64,000 nucleotides of DNA from Protea cynaroides (taxonomy: Eukaryota > Streptophyta > Magnoliopsida > Proteales > Proteaceae): contig CM053269.1 of NCBI GenBank assembly GCA_028583415.1, positions 54,053,007 through 54,117,006 of the forward strand, given 5' to 3'. The notes below the pieces were generated by a model. That model was not told the origin of the DNA. It was given only the letters and a program-made list of their open reading frames with translations, and ran no database searches. Shown in pieces: positions 9,686 through 20,392 of this stretch (position 1 is the first letter of the stretch; every line of letters begins with the position of its first letter). The position numbers and the translations under genes were made by a program.

Positions 9686-12600
9686 TCAAGTGTCAACTGT
9701 AGGTTCCGGTGGCCCTCTTGCGATAGGCATTCCATCACTGAAACGCCTGGATGGTTTTGCAGTGTCCACAAAAATAACACGACCATTGAGTGCCTGCCAA
9801 TGATTGCCTATGTATGTTATTTGCTACTAGATGTCCATAAAAAAAGAACAGGGAAAGGTGTATTGGAAAAGCACCTTGCCATTCATTTCAGCTCGGGCAT
9901 TATTGGCTTCATCTTCAGAGGCAAAGGTTACAAATCCGAAACCTTTGGATCTGTCAGAGACTCGGTCCATCACTATATTAGCTGTAAAAGTAAACATATA
10001 AGCATTAAATGCTGGCATATTGACTCTAGGATGGTATTTGTTTTGATGTAATTAGACACAGAACACACACCTTCAATCACCTGCCCATACTGTGAAAATG
10101 ATTCTGATAATCCCTTTTCTGTTGTGTAAAATGATAACCCTGCAACATTGCCGGAACGAAGGGTTATGATGAGATTAAATGTAAACGTCCAAAATTCAGC
10201 TTAACGTTGAATTGATGCTTTTACATGGACCATAATTTTAGGGGAAATCATAGTGCCCTGCTTTTAGTTGCAGCGTGTAGTAGGACAAGGATTCCTTGGC
10301 CTCTGATTCATCCAATAAATGTGATCACCGAGCAGAAACCTAAATTCCATTAGCTAGATCAATCAGAAGGTAACATCTTGTATCTTACCTCAAGACAGTT
10401 CAAAACCAAGAGGGTTTCTCAATTCCCATATTCAGTATTCCCCAGTTCTCTACAACCGTCCTCAAAAGTACAATCTAAGTATCATAGCGCCCAAGATGAT
10501 GAATAGCAATAAGAATTCATAAGAAGCAGCTCTTTAAACATTTGCTGTTTTAGATGAGTTGGCTAACCTTCCCTTTCACTTTTACCTAGCAATCAAGACC
10601 AGGAAGTCTAGATATGCAGGATTGGAGGCTGATACAAAATACGTGGTTATTGCTCTTCTAAATGGAACTTTACCGAGTAATACCAATGTTTAGGTTCAGA
10701 GTACCTCATCTCAAAGTTAAGATCCCTTTTTGTTCCATAGGAACTTTGAGATAATCCGTTACACTTGTCTAGAATATTGATTAAGCCAACTCAGTCTTTC
10801 AATAAAATAAAATTGTCATAGCAATTGGTTCTATAAGCTTATGAATAGCACCCACAGAAGATTAACCTGGTGGTTCAGATGGGGAGAAATGGCTCTTTGT
10901 GGTAGCTGATGGTACTACCGTACCATCAATTGTAATATGCACTATGTTTATGATGATCAGACCTAAAACTTGGTTTTACTAAGGAGGGACCAGAAATGAA
11001 AACTTCACAAACATGGTCAATTTCTATTCACCAGAAATGGGAAGGAAAAATATGACTAAAGCACCTAATACAAGAAACCTTCTTAAATTAATGATATGTT
11101 GATCTTTTTCCTCTGAAATTTCTATTGTTGCTGCAATACATGATGGAAAAGCAGGAGTAACACTAATTACTGGTACACGAATTTGTCTCTGTTATCCCCA
11201 TGGAAATCATTTGATGGCAAAAGTAGGAAATTCATTACTCATTGTGTTCTCAACCATCTCACTGACTGAATTGCATGGATTCCAGTAAAATGAAGGAATA
11301 ACAGATTCATCCAATATCACAAAGTAATTGAATCATGGAAATCATCACTGTAGCATGGACAAGAATCCCCAGCTTACAGGCAAAAATGGATCTTTGATAA
11401 GTAATAATAAAATTAAAATTATTGATAATAAAATATCTAGCATATAAGGCATAAGGTACAATGATAACAACAACAACAACAACAAGGGGATCAGGCCCAC
11501 GAAAGAATAAAGATCCAACCACATGATATGAGAAGGGCCCAGATACAACAGATGCCTAAAAGCAACCTCCCTCCTCGGGCCTAACTCCTCAGCTAACATG
11601 TTAGGCAACCTCATCCTCCAAGTAAACAGAAACTGCCCTTAAAAGCTAAGCATTCTAGCTTTCCTAATCAGTTAGGATTCTCCCAAAGACCAATGGAGTG
11701 GACTTGCTTCCATCTAATCACAACCAGCTAATCTCCCTCAATAGTAGTATGAAACCAATCATTTTCCAAGGAGATTCCCAGCTTTGTTGATTGCCTTGAG
11801 TTTCCTTGTGATGGTACCAAAATAAAAATGGAGCTACCCCCTTCATCCTCCCCCCACCCACGAACCCCCCATCCCACCCCCACCCCCCAAAAAAAAAAAA
11901 AAAAAAACAGATACATCGAATGCCTAAAAGCAACCTCCCTCCTCGGGCCCAACCCCTCAGCTAACATGTTAAGCAATCTCATCCACCAAGTAAACAGAAA
12001 CTGCCCTTGAGAGCTAAGCATTCTAGCTTTAATCAGTTAGGAGTCTCTCCTAGGACCAATGGAATGGGCTTGCATCCATCTAATCACAACCAGCTAGTCT
12101 CCCTCAATAGTAGTATGAACCCAATCATTTTCCAAGGAGATACCTAGCCTTGATGATTGCCTTGAGTTTCCCTGTGATGGTCTCCCCCCCCCCAAAAAAA
12201 AAAAAAATTTAATTAAATAAATAAAAGACACTAATAATGTGTTGATTGCAGCTGATGTTGGTGTTTGTTTCTCTAAGTAATAGAGCACATTCATAAGGCC
12301 CTAAATACATTTGGGCCACAACAATTCTTTCCCAGCAACTGCACCATCCATTCATTATGGAAGCAAGAGCTATGAAAGGAATTGCAGAACGATATCCATT
12401 TGCAGGGAAGAAGAATAGTAGTCCCCCTCCTGGGCGGTCCCATGCTCTTCGTTACTCTATCAAATTTCGTAGAAGTGGGTGTACCCACTCATCTATGGAT
12501 AACAGCACATTGGCACAGGGAAAAATATCGCTCCTTCATAATCTCTAAAAGCACCACCAAGACCAGCAGGGCTCGCTTTCCATAACAAGCTTTCATCAAC

Positions 12601-13266
12601 AATGAGTTTTGTTAACAATAAGAGGGAATTGACCCCATTACCGTGGTCCATTCCTAATGCTGCTATTACAAAATAGAAAAGGAAGGCTACCCAAGCACAG
12701 AACCATGAGTGTGAGAGAGAGAGGGAGAGTGCTAATAACCCCTACTCCTACTGTTCTATATATAGAAATATAAAGGGAGTAAAGACAGGACCAAGGACTC
12801 CCTCCTAGTTACAACCCAATTAGGTAGAAAGACCTAGTCAATAAGATCAATTCCTAGTTTATTTAAGACACAACCGGTAGTGGGCCTTTATAATTAGGCC
12901 CACTACTAATCAGGCCCATTACTTACATTATTTATTATAACCAAAGAGGTGAGAGGGGGATGGGCCTAAGTTAAATGGGCACATTCTCTTAATAATAACA
13001 ATCCTTATATCTTAACAACTGCTAAGGAGACTTAGTCAAATTTCTGTCCGCCACATCAGCAGTAGCAATGTAGTGTGCTGTCAGCATACAAAAGAAATAG
13101 TGTTAATGTATAAGATGTTGACTCAATCCTTTCTTTTCTGCTTTACTTCTATTTCTCTACTGTAAGTAGGACTTCTCTGTCATTTGTGTTGACATGTAGC
13201 AATCCTATCTCTTTAAGCTTTATCTTTACTTCTCTATAAATACATATTGCAAGGGAGGAGAATACT

Positions 13267-13326
<60 letters not shown>

Positions 13327-16300
13327 TTCTCTTCACCTTCTCCTTCTCTCTTTCTTTCTATTTTGTTACATGGCATCAGAGCAATCACCTGGGTTGCCAT
13401 TTTGAGAGTTGTGTAAGGTTCTCGCTCTGATGTGCAGCCACCATTGCTCCCTCTGTTGCTTCTGCTTTAGTTTCTAATTCTTTGCATGATCTAATATGCC
13501 TTCTATGCAGATTTGGTAAGTCTTCTCTATAGGTTTTGGTAAGTACTCTTGTTTCAGATCTGAATCTATTTCTAAACATCTTATCCATTAGCATTGTTTC
13601 TTTTGTACGTTGACATCATGCAATGCTGCTGATGTGGCAAACAGAATATTGACTAATTCTCCTTAACAATATTAGGAATCGACCCTAGTAATGGGGTCCA
13701 TTCCCTCTTATCGTTAACATCCCTGTTAAACTAAAGCATATAAGATTCTCATGTCCAGTTGGGAACAAATATGAATAGATACGAACTGCAACACTGGTTT
13801 TCAATATATGATTGTCGAAGACGTCAAGGAGTACAGAGAGAACTCTTCGGGTAGCAATACAGATCACGAACATTAATTAGCATAGGTTCTTCCCAAGTAA
13901 GGCAAGTAGAGTAGATTCAGTAGATAGCAGCGTAATATAGGTCATTGAGAACCAAATAGTAGCTTCAGGTTGCTGGAGATCCTATAATTCAGCATCACGT
14001 ATAGTGTTGTATCTCATACAACTGGCAGTAGTAGTAGTCTCTTCCACGAGTAGTAGTAGGCTATTCCACGAGCAAATAGATAATAGGTGGTTCTAGATTC
14101 CATCATGAGCAAAGGGTAGTAGGCACCAACATGAGCAAAGAGATAGTAGGCTCCAACACGAGCAATTGGTAGTAATAGGCTCTAACATAAGCAAACACGA
14201 GCAAATATGCTCTTTCTCCCCCTCACGTAGAGCATTCCACATAGACAAATAACCAAGGGTCTTTAAACAATGAGAGATGATATTCCAAATAGTGAAATAA
14301 CCAGAATCATAAAATCCACCAAACCAGAACATGAACATAGCAGAAAATCCAGACCCGCTTTGCACTTGGACCGCTATGATTAAATTTTGTGGCAACCCGA
14401 ATGGGAAGAAAATTTGAGGTTTGTGATGAAAGCAGGCTTGGGCCAATAGCAAAGGGATGCAAGGGGCGGAGTCCTCGTGGTAAGCACCTGACCCGTATAA
14501 ACAATATATCCACATTTCAATGAGATCCAACAGTCAGACAAAAAGATAAGGGAAGTCCTAGTGTGACTAGAAATAGGGTAATGATGCAAGCAGAGTTTCA
14601 GCGGTAATTTAAAGAACTAAAATTTAACCTAGATGATGGTCAAATTTGGACAGGTAACCTACTACAATTGGACACCAAGTACCCAATCTGATCAGGATCA
14701 ACTGTAGGGATAAGAAGATATCAAGCAAATATTGATCTGATAAGACTCTGTCACTGAATATTGACATCAGCAACAACTAACAAATTAGAACAGCAGTAAA
14801 CTCCGACAAGTAACTCCAGAAATCAATGGCAGCCGTAGTTTAATAGAAGCAAAAATGATAGAACAAAGAATCAATGGAGCAAATTCAGCAATCATGAACA
14901 GAATCGATCCACATCAGAAACCAAAGCATGATTTAATAACCAGAAATCAGAATTGAAGAACAGATTAATATCGATGGATAAACTAGAAACCACATCAGGA
15001 AACCAGATCTGAAACAATAGAGATAAACCCAACAGATAGCTGAGATCGACATCAAGAAAATAAAAGAATAAGAGAAACCAGAAGTCAGGTATGTATGGAT
15101 ATCGATGAAATATAAATAAAGAAGAACAGATTGGGAATTAACCAGAATTGACAGCAGGCTGCAAAAGATAACTGACAGAATCAGTACAACCAATACTCAG
15201 GATATCTTGTCAAGCAGCCATTAATGGAGGATAACAGCAGAATTACCAGGGAATTGATGTAGAGAAACAGATTCAGATTTGAAACAAAGAATACTTACCA
15301 AAACCTGCAGAGAAGACTTACTAGATCGGCAAAGAAGGCATACCAGATCTTGCAGAGAGTTAGATACTAAAGCAGAAGCAGCAGAGGTAGAAATGGCGAC
15401 TGCACACCACAACGAGTACCTTAAATGACAATGCGGGTGATTGCTCTGATACCATGTAACAAAATAGAAAGAAACAGAGAAGGAGAAGATGGAGAGAAAA
15501 CGAGAAGAGGGAGAGAGAGAAAAATTGTAAGTGTTCTCCTCCCTTGCAGTATCTAATTATAGAGAAGTAAAAATAAAGCTTAAAGAGATAGGACTGCCAC
15601 ACGTCAACATGACAGAGAAGTCCTAGTTACAATAGAGAAATAGAAGTAAAACAGAAAAGAAAGGACTGAGTCAACATCTTATCCATTAACACTTTCTTTT
15701 GTACGCTGACAGCACAATGCATTGCTACTGCTGATGTGGCAGATAGAATATTGATAAGTCTCCTTAGCAGTATTAGGAATGGACCACAGTAATGGGTCCC
15801 TTCCCTCTTATCATTAACAGTCTCCACTTGGATTGGTTAACATACCAATTCCCAGTTACCTGAGTGATGTTTTTTTCTCAATGGCTGGATCCCAAAGGAA
15901 ATCTCTCAAGTTTTTCCAAATCTTACAAACTTTTGCAAGAGCCTTAAACAAGGAGAGCTAGTACAAAAGGAGGCTAGCCATATTGCCTATAGAGAATGAT
16001 CCTAACCCCAAGGAAAATATAGTTCCTATCCCAACGCTCAAGTCTATCTGAAACTTTTTCAATCACAATGTCTCAGAAACGAAGAGCCCTTACGATTCAC
16101 ATGCAATGGAAGGCCAAGATACTTGACAGGCCAATCCTCCTCACAGCATCCGAGGATCATGAAGAAGTTAAATAGATCAACACCACTAACAATGTTTTAC
16201 TCCCAAAGCAGCATGTAATTTCACAATAACTAAGCACTGCAGGCCAAATTAGTAAGGACAGGTTTCGTACACAACTAAGAACTAATGCCCATGCTTAAAA

Positions 16301-19183
16301 ACTGCCAACCTTCTGAATTTATTGTTCCTTTTTACTTTCCATCAAGATGAAAACAACATTAACAGTCTTGGAAATTCATGGAGACTATGCTAACAAACAA
16401 AGATTTTTAGCTGAAGGGGAATTGACATCAATATCTGTTTGATGCTGTCTCTTTTCATGAGATACATGTCAGGATATAGCAGATACCACCATTAAACGAC
16501 TCCTTTCGTTTTTCTTTTCTATTCTTTTTTTTTTTTTTTGGTCTCCCTCTCTCTATAACCTGTTTCTCCTTTCTCATCTTTTGCTGATTGATCAACACAA
16601 ATTTTTCCAACACCAAAAAATACTAATTTCTGAAGAGATAATATCGTAGTGCTTGAAATTGGATATCTGAACACATAATAGGGATTCCGCTTTCCAGAAT
16701 TTCAATATTTGGATCAGTATGATGATCAGGTTCTGGTTTAATGCACTGTTCAAGGTGAATAGCTTATTCTAATTGGCATCTATAGCAGTTTCAAATTGCA
16801 GCAAGATTTCCAAATATAGTCATGTTTAATTTTCAAAGTTATGTTCCAATTCATAGCAGAGGACTACTAAGAGAAAGAAAGCCAAAAAGCCAATTAATGA
16901 AACCTATTAAACTTTTTTAAATTGATATGAAAGATATAAAACCATCAAGTGCGGAAATTGTGTCATTTCTAAGAGGCTAATCCAACTCCAAACCCAAATT
17001 CCAATTCAGCAATCAATTAATGAGATATGCATGATTCCAATTCAATTGACATATGTGGATTTCATACCATCATGGTACAAACCAACCAATGTACATTGCA
17101 TTACAAAGAAGGGGGCACTCCCCCTTTTCAAAGTTATGTTTCAATCCACAGAAGTTGTGACTCTTGTTTTTCCTTATTTATTTATTCATTTATTTTTGGG
17201 TTGGTAGAGGGGAGATTATGTTATGCATATGCATTCCAGTGGCAGAAATTACATATACCCTTACATCAAAAAAGTTGTAAACCCACTACTTACTTTATAT
17301 TCTTCCATATTAAAAGATATCTACTTAAAAACACTGATGAAAGGGAGCCCACCTCCATGCAACATTTTTCCTCTTATTCCCCCTGCCCCAAAAAGACTCT
17401 GGATCTTTTGTGATTGGTACTACAATGCAATTCCAAGCTCCTCCATTTTAACATTACTTCACAAATTATACCAACAAATACAAGCTTTATTAAAACTTCC
17501 TCCCCTATTTAATTTTGTCCACCTCTAGGGTCCCCTTTTTCTCCTCTTTCTTTTTTTGGATGAATTAGATATACCCAACAAAACCCAAAAGAATACAAAA
17601 AAAGCTCCGCAAAGAGGGAGGAGCAGAAAGGAAAAACCAAGGATAAAATGACTGATGTCAAGGATTATCACTGCCCTTAGGAGAAATGAGGACTGGAAAA
17701 TTCCTAGAAGTCACTATATGTCTATTCCTAGGGGAATCCACACAAGCTCTATGAAGAGGATCAATTTTACTCCAGGCTTCGAAGGAGATGGAATCCCAGA
17801 TTTTCTAGACAGATCTTGATTTTTCTGGTCCATCGTCTTAAGTTTCTCTCCATCCAGACGTGGTAGTTGCAAAGAAGACTAGCTTCCTCATTGTGTCACA
17901 ACAAGAGCTCCCTTTAAAATATCTCCTAACCCACTTCTATTAACCCTCAAATGGAAAATCCTTCTCAAAACAAGCAAACATTTCCAAAGAAGACCTTCCA
18001 TGGAGCACGAGCTCCATCGCAAGAAGATAAGCATTGAGTGCGTGGGCTTGTCTTCGCTTACGGACAACCTCTGTTTTCCGCTGGACAAAACTCTTGATCT
18101 CTGATCAAGTAATTCGCCCAGTAGGCGTCTATGGTAACAAAGATAACAACTTTTTTATTATTTTTGTAGTGAAAGTCGGCCTAAAGAAGAGCAAGGTTCA
18201 ACTTTCACCGTTCCCTCCAAAGGTTGGCTAACCAACCATATTTCATCAAGCTTCATCTCACCCTCAAGTGATCTACCACCAGAGCTGACTGGAAAAGGAA
18301 AGCCATGATTCAAGGGCTACAATTGCATGGGCAGGCCCTATGAATGAATCAGATATTGAAAGAGTAAATATTCTCCCACGAAGCCTTCTTATTGGATTGG
18401 GGGAAAAAATGATTCGATAAAGGTAATGCAAATGCCATTGAAGGTTAACTTAAGGCTGAGGACTGTCTCCAAATCTTTTTTAGTTACCAAAGCACCTTTT
18501 CGGAAAAATGTAGTCTTTCTGTCATATGTCGATACAGGAGCTGAATCTTGAGTATTCATACAAAATTAGGAAAGGAACACCCAAAGAACAAATGTTGCAT
18601 CCTCTAAGGCGTTCCAATCAATGAAACTATGACAGGAATATGACCTTTAAACCATAAACCCCTAATCTCTTCTCTCTCCTGTTTGATCTTTTGCAATTGT
18701 TCAGCCAAGCATATCTAAAGATTATTATGAAGTTACAACTATTTGAATTTTAAGTCCATCAATAAAATCTGTTTCTCACCTTTAGCCAACCGGAAGGGAA
18801 ACAGAACACAAATTATTGAGGAAATATAAATTGTCTGTCCATCTATCTACTGGCCTTCTTTTCATGCACATTACTTGTGCTCAAACTCCAGAACCCCAAA
18901 TCAAACAAAGAAATAGAAAATAAACTCAAAACAAGTTTAGAGAAACAGCAAAACGGCGAAGCGAAGAATCATAGTAATAAGAGACAAAGTAAAATAAAAA
19001 GGTGAGAAAGACAGTAATCATAATAATAAGAAACAACGTAAATTTTTCATTACCTCCAACGAAAAGTTTCGAACTGATTCCTCTATAATTGATGAAGAGC
19101 GAAGGACGAAGATAAGACGAGTTATTAAACTCTGCTCGGGAGAGATTCCTGAAGAAATGCTGGATTCCTCTAGACGCCGTCAT
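9686..19183 (-). CDS. Small organellar RRM RNA-binding protein, S-RBP11-like
   Basis: Four minus-strand exons with GT-AG introns join in frame: 19054-19183, 10071-10139, 9875-9981 and 9686-9793, giving 414 bp and a complete 137-aa protein. One RRM fills residues about 39-115: RNP2 is KLFVGGL at 39-45 and RNP1 is KGFGFVTF at 79-86. The first 38 residues are rich in R, S, N and F with few acidic residues, as in mitochondrial or plastid targeting peptides. The length and architecture fit the plant small organellar glycine-rich/RRM proteins (Arabidopsis S-RBP11 type), which bind organelle RNA; that role is inferred. Intron 1 is 8.9 kb and full of repeat elements; the other introns are about 80 bp. 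The gene is divergent from DCP1. Confidence 0.85.
11540..12180. repeat. Direct duplication, two units of about 275 bp
   Basis: Units 11540-11816 and 11908-12180 align along their whole length, from CAGATACA..GAATGCC to TGCCTTGAGTTTCC..GTGATGG, with scattered substitutions and small indels. The 91-bp spacer is C-rich and ends in a poly(A) run. Neither unit contains a recognised domain, although open frames on the minus strand (NMLAE.LGPRREVAFRH) recur in both. It lies in intron 1 of the RRM gene. Confidence 0.85.
12666..13018. mobile_element. 353-bp nested insert with CTGCTA duplication
   Basis: CTGCTA occurs on both sides (12660-12665 and 13019-13024), while the uninterrupted LTR copy at 15455-15819 has this motif once. 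On the minus strand the insert begins near TGTTAAGATATAAGG and ends near TTTTGTAAT, so it may be a small solo LTR or TRIM-like unit. It contains no coding region. Confidence 0.65.
13235..13242 (+). promoter_or_regulatory. LTR TATA box
   Basis: TATAAATA sits about 30 bp upstream of GCAAGGGAGGAGAATAC, a plausible transcription start, within the plus-orientation LTR. The inverted partner LTR has a decayed form of the same motif. Confidence 0.45.
13272..13323. repeat. (TC)n microsatellite
   Basis: A 52-base pure dinucleotide tract in the R/U5 part of the LTR. The partner LTR at 15455-15819 has only a short GAGAGA run here, so the tract expanded after the copies separated. Confidence 0.95.
13371..13382 (+). 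other. Primer-binding site (tRNA-Met type), plus orientation
   Basis: TGGCATCAGAGC directly follows the LTR end and differs by one base from the usual initiator-Met PBS TGGTATCAGAGC used by many plant LTR elements. Confidence 0.75.
13575..13719 (-). repeat. Truncated 3' LTR of the minus-orientation element
   Basis: This matches 15672-15819 in the same orientation, including TGATGTGGCA, CCCTCTTATC and the TAACA end, but is cut at its left side. Confidence 0.7.
15443..15454 (-). other. Primer-binding site (tRNA-Met type), minus orientation
   Basis: Read on the minus strand the sequence is TGGTATCAGAGC, a perfect initiator-Met-type PBS immediately after the LTR end TTACA. Confidence 0.85.
15455..15819 (-). 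repeat. 5' LTR of the minus-orientation element
   Basis: A 365-bp LTR starting TGTTAATG and ending GTTACA on the minus strand, inverted relative to the copy at 12610-13370 and clearly homologous along its length. Confidence 0.8.
15820..17640. other. Intronic sequence without recognised feature
   Basis: This part of intron 1 of the RRM gene is AT-rich with poly(T) runs near 16527 and 17545. I see no coding domain or clear repeat end on either strand. Confidence 0.4.
17660..18090 (-). mobile_element. Possible LINE tail remnant
   Basis: A broken minus-strand frame reads YHVWMERNLRRWTRKI near 17790-17860, resembling the W.ERN.RRW phrase after the zinc-binding RVT domain of plant L1 LINEs. The match is short and the surroundings are disrupted, so the call is weak. 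Confidence 0.35.
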
Positions 19184-20392
19184 GACTGCAAGCAGTTGCT
19201 GATCCTGCTTGGAACTTAGGAAGCGTTAGTAAGTCGATGGTATAAACTAAAAAACATGAGAGGGTTGAGAAATTTCAAATTTTTTTTTTTTTTTTTTTTT
19301 GTATGTGTTCGTAAATCACAAGTTAAATCTCCGCCATCCATCTGTTTAACATGTTTTTTAATTTAAATCGGCAGATATCGAACTGTACACGTCAAGAGCA
19401 TACAAATATTTATAGATGGAAAAATATTGTTGTAATAGGGTGAAAAAAAAAATGTAACAGTATAACAATAAATATTAATCCTATTATCGAAGTGCAATAA
19501 CAATAACAACTTTATAATGACATTAATAATAAATCATTTTAAATTGAATTTTAAAACAATTTTTTACTTTTATTTTAAGTAATTATTGTAAAGAAGGCAG
19601 GCAAGGTGTAACAACAAGTTGTGTCCTTCATAATTGTATACGATATTGAACGTTGAATTATTGCATAAATTTCTTCATATGACTGCTAAGTAGGAGTGTC
19701 TTGATGCCTCATCAAATACCGAGATCCTCACTGTCTGCTTGACAGCTAGACAAAGGATCTCAGTACTAAATTTCTTCTTTGCAAAAAGATCTTCTCGTGT
19801 GGCCTTGCTTGATAGTCATTCATTGGACAAGCTAAGTATTGAGTATCTAAAATCGTTCAGTGAATGGTCGACACAACTGAACGACATTAGAGGATCCACC
19901 ATCTCGTATGATGGACGGTTGGTATGCCTTGACGACAGAAGAGGATCTAGCCCATTAATCTTTCATTGGACGAACTCTATCAAATTGTCGAATGAATGAC
20001 CAGCACAACTGAGCAACACAGTCTCTGTCTGATGATGATTGGAACGACTTAACAATAGGAGAGGATCGAGGTCGTTTATTATATATATTTATTTATTTAT
20101 TTATTTATTTATTTATTTTTGTATACAAATTTGTTGTTTATATTCATGGGGTATGGATTTGAAGGGATTAAAATCCGATCTGAAGACTTTTTTAACAAAA
20201 ACAAGTAAACGAGAGAGCGTAAAGTGCTTGCTTCATTCTGAATGACGTGACTCCGGCCCATAGCTGGTCGTCGTCTCCTTCTCTTGTGCTCGCGGGTTTT
20301 GACTCACGAGTCAGACTAATCCCGACTCACGATTACCTTTCGGTTCGTAATAAAGGCCGCGCGTTTGATAGGTTTAGGGTTTCTGAGCGGAG
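19184..20392. promoter_or_regulatory. Divergent promoter region, RRM gene and DCP1
   Basis: The start codons of the minus-strand RRM gene and plus-strand DCP1 lie 1.2 kb apart, so this region must carry both promoters and 5' UTRs. It contains poly(T) and AT-rich DNA on the RRM side, a degenerate 125-bp dimer (19817-20070), an (ATTT)n tract (20083-20117) and a GC-richer CACGAGTCA/GACTCACGA stretch at about 20290-20330 just upstream of DCP1. No obvious TATA box is near either start. Confidence 0.5.
19817..20070. repeat. Degenerate tandem dimer of about 125 bp
   Basis: Two imperfect units share TTTCATTGGAC/TCATTGGAC, GAATGAATGACC/GTGAATGGTCG, CACAACTGA.C, GATGATTGG and AGAGGATC in the same order. 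It lies between two divergent genes. Confidence 0.55.

Larger units (their letters stand above)
12610..13370 (+). mobile_element. LTR of a noncoding LTR element, plus orientation
   Basis: Begins TGTTAAC and ends TTGTTACA, directly followed by a tRNA-Met-type primer-binding site. It matches, in reverse complement, the LTR at 15455-15819. A 353-bp insert (12666-13018) interrupts it, so the LTR proper is about 408 bp. A TATA box (TATAAATA, 13235-13242) and a long (CT)n tract precede the PBS, as expected for U3/R/U5. Confidence 0.75.
13575..15819 (-). mobile_element. Noncoding LTR retroelement (LARD-like), minus orientation
   Basis: Read on the minus strand: a complete LTR at 15819-15455 (TGTTAATG...TTGTTACA), PBS at 15454-15443, a noncoding interior, then the start of a second LTR from 13719 leftwards, which breaks off near 13575 where it meets plus-orientation leader sequence of the neighbouring copy. 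The interior has no gag, protease, RT or integrase motifs, so it would depend on another element for movement. It lies in intron 1 of the RRM gene. Confidence 0.65.
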
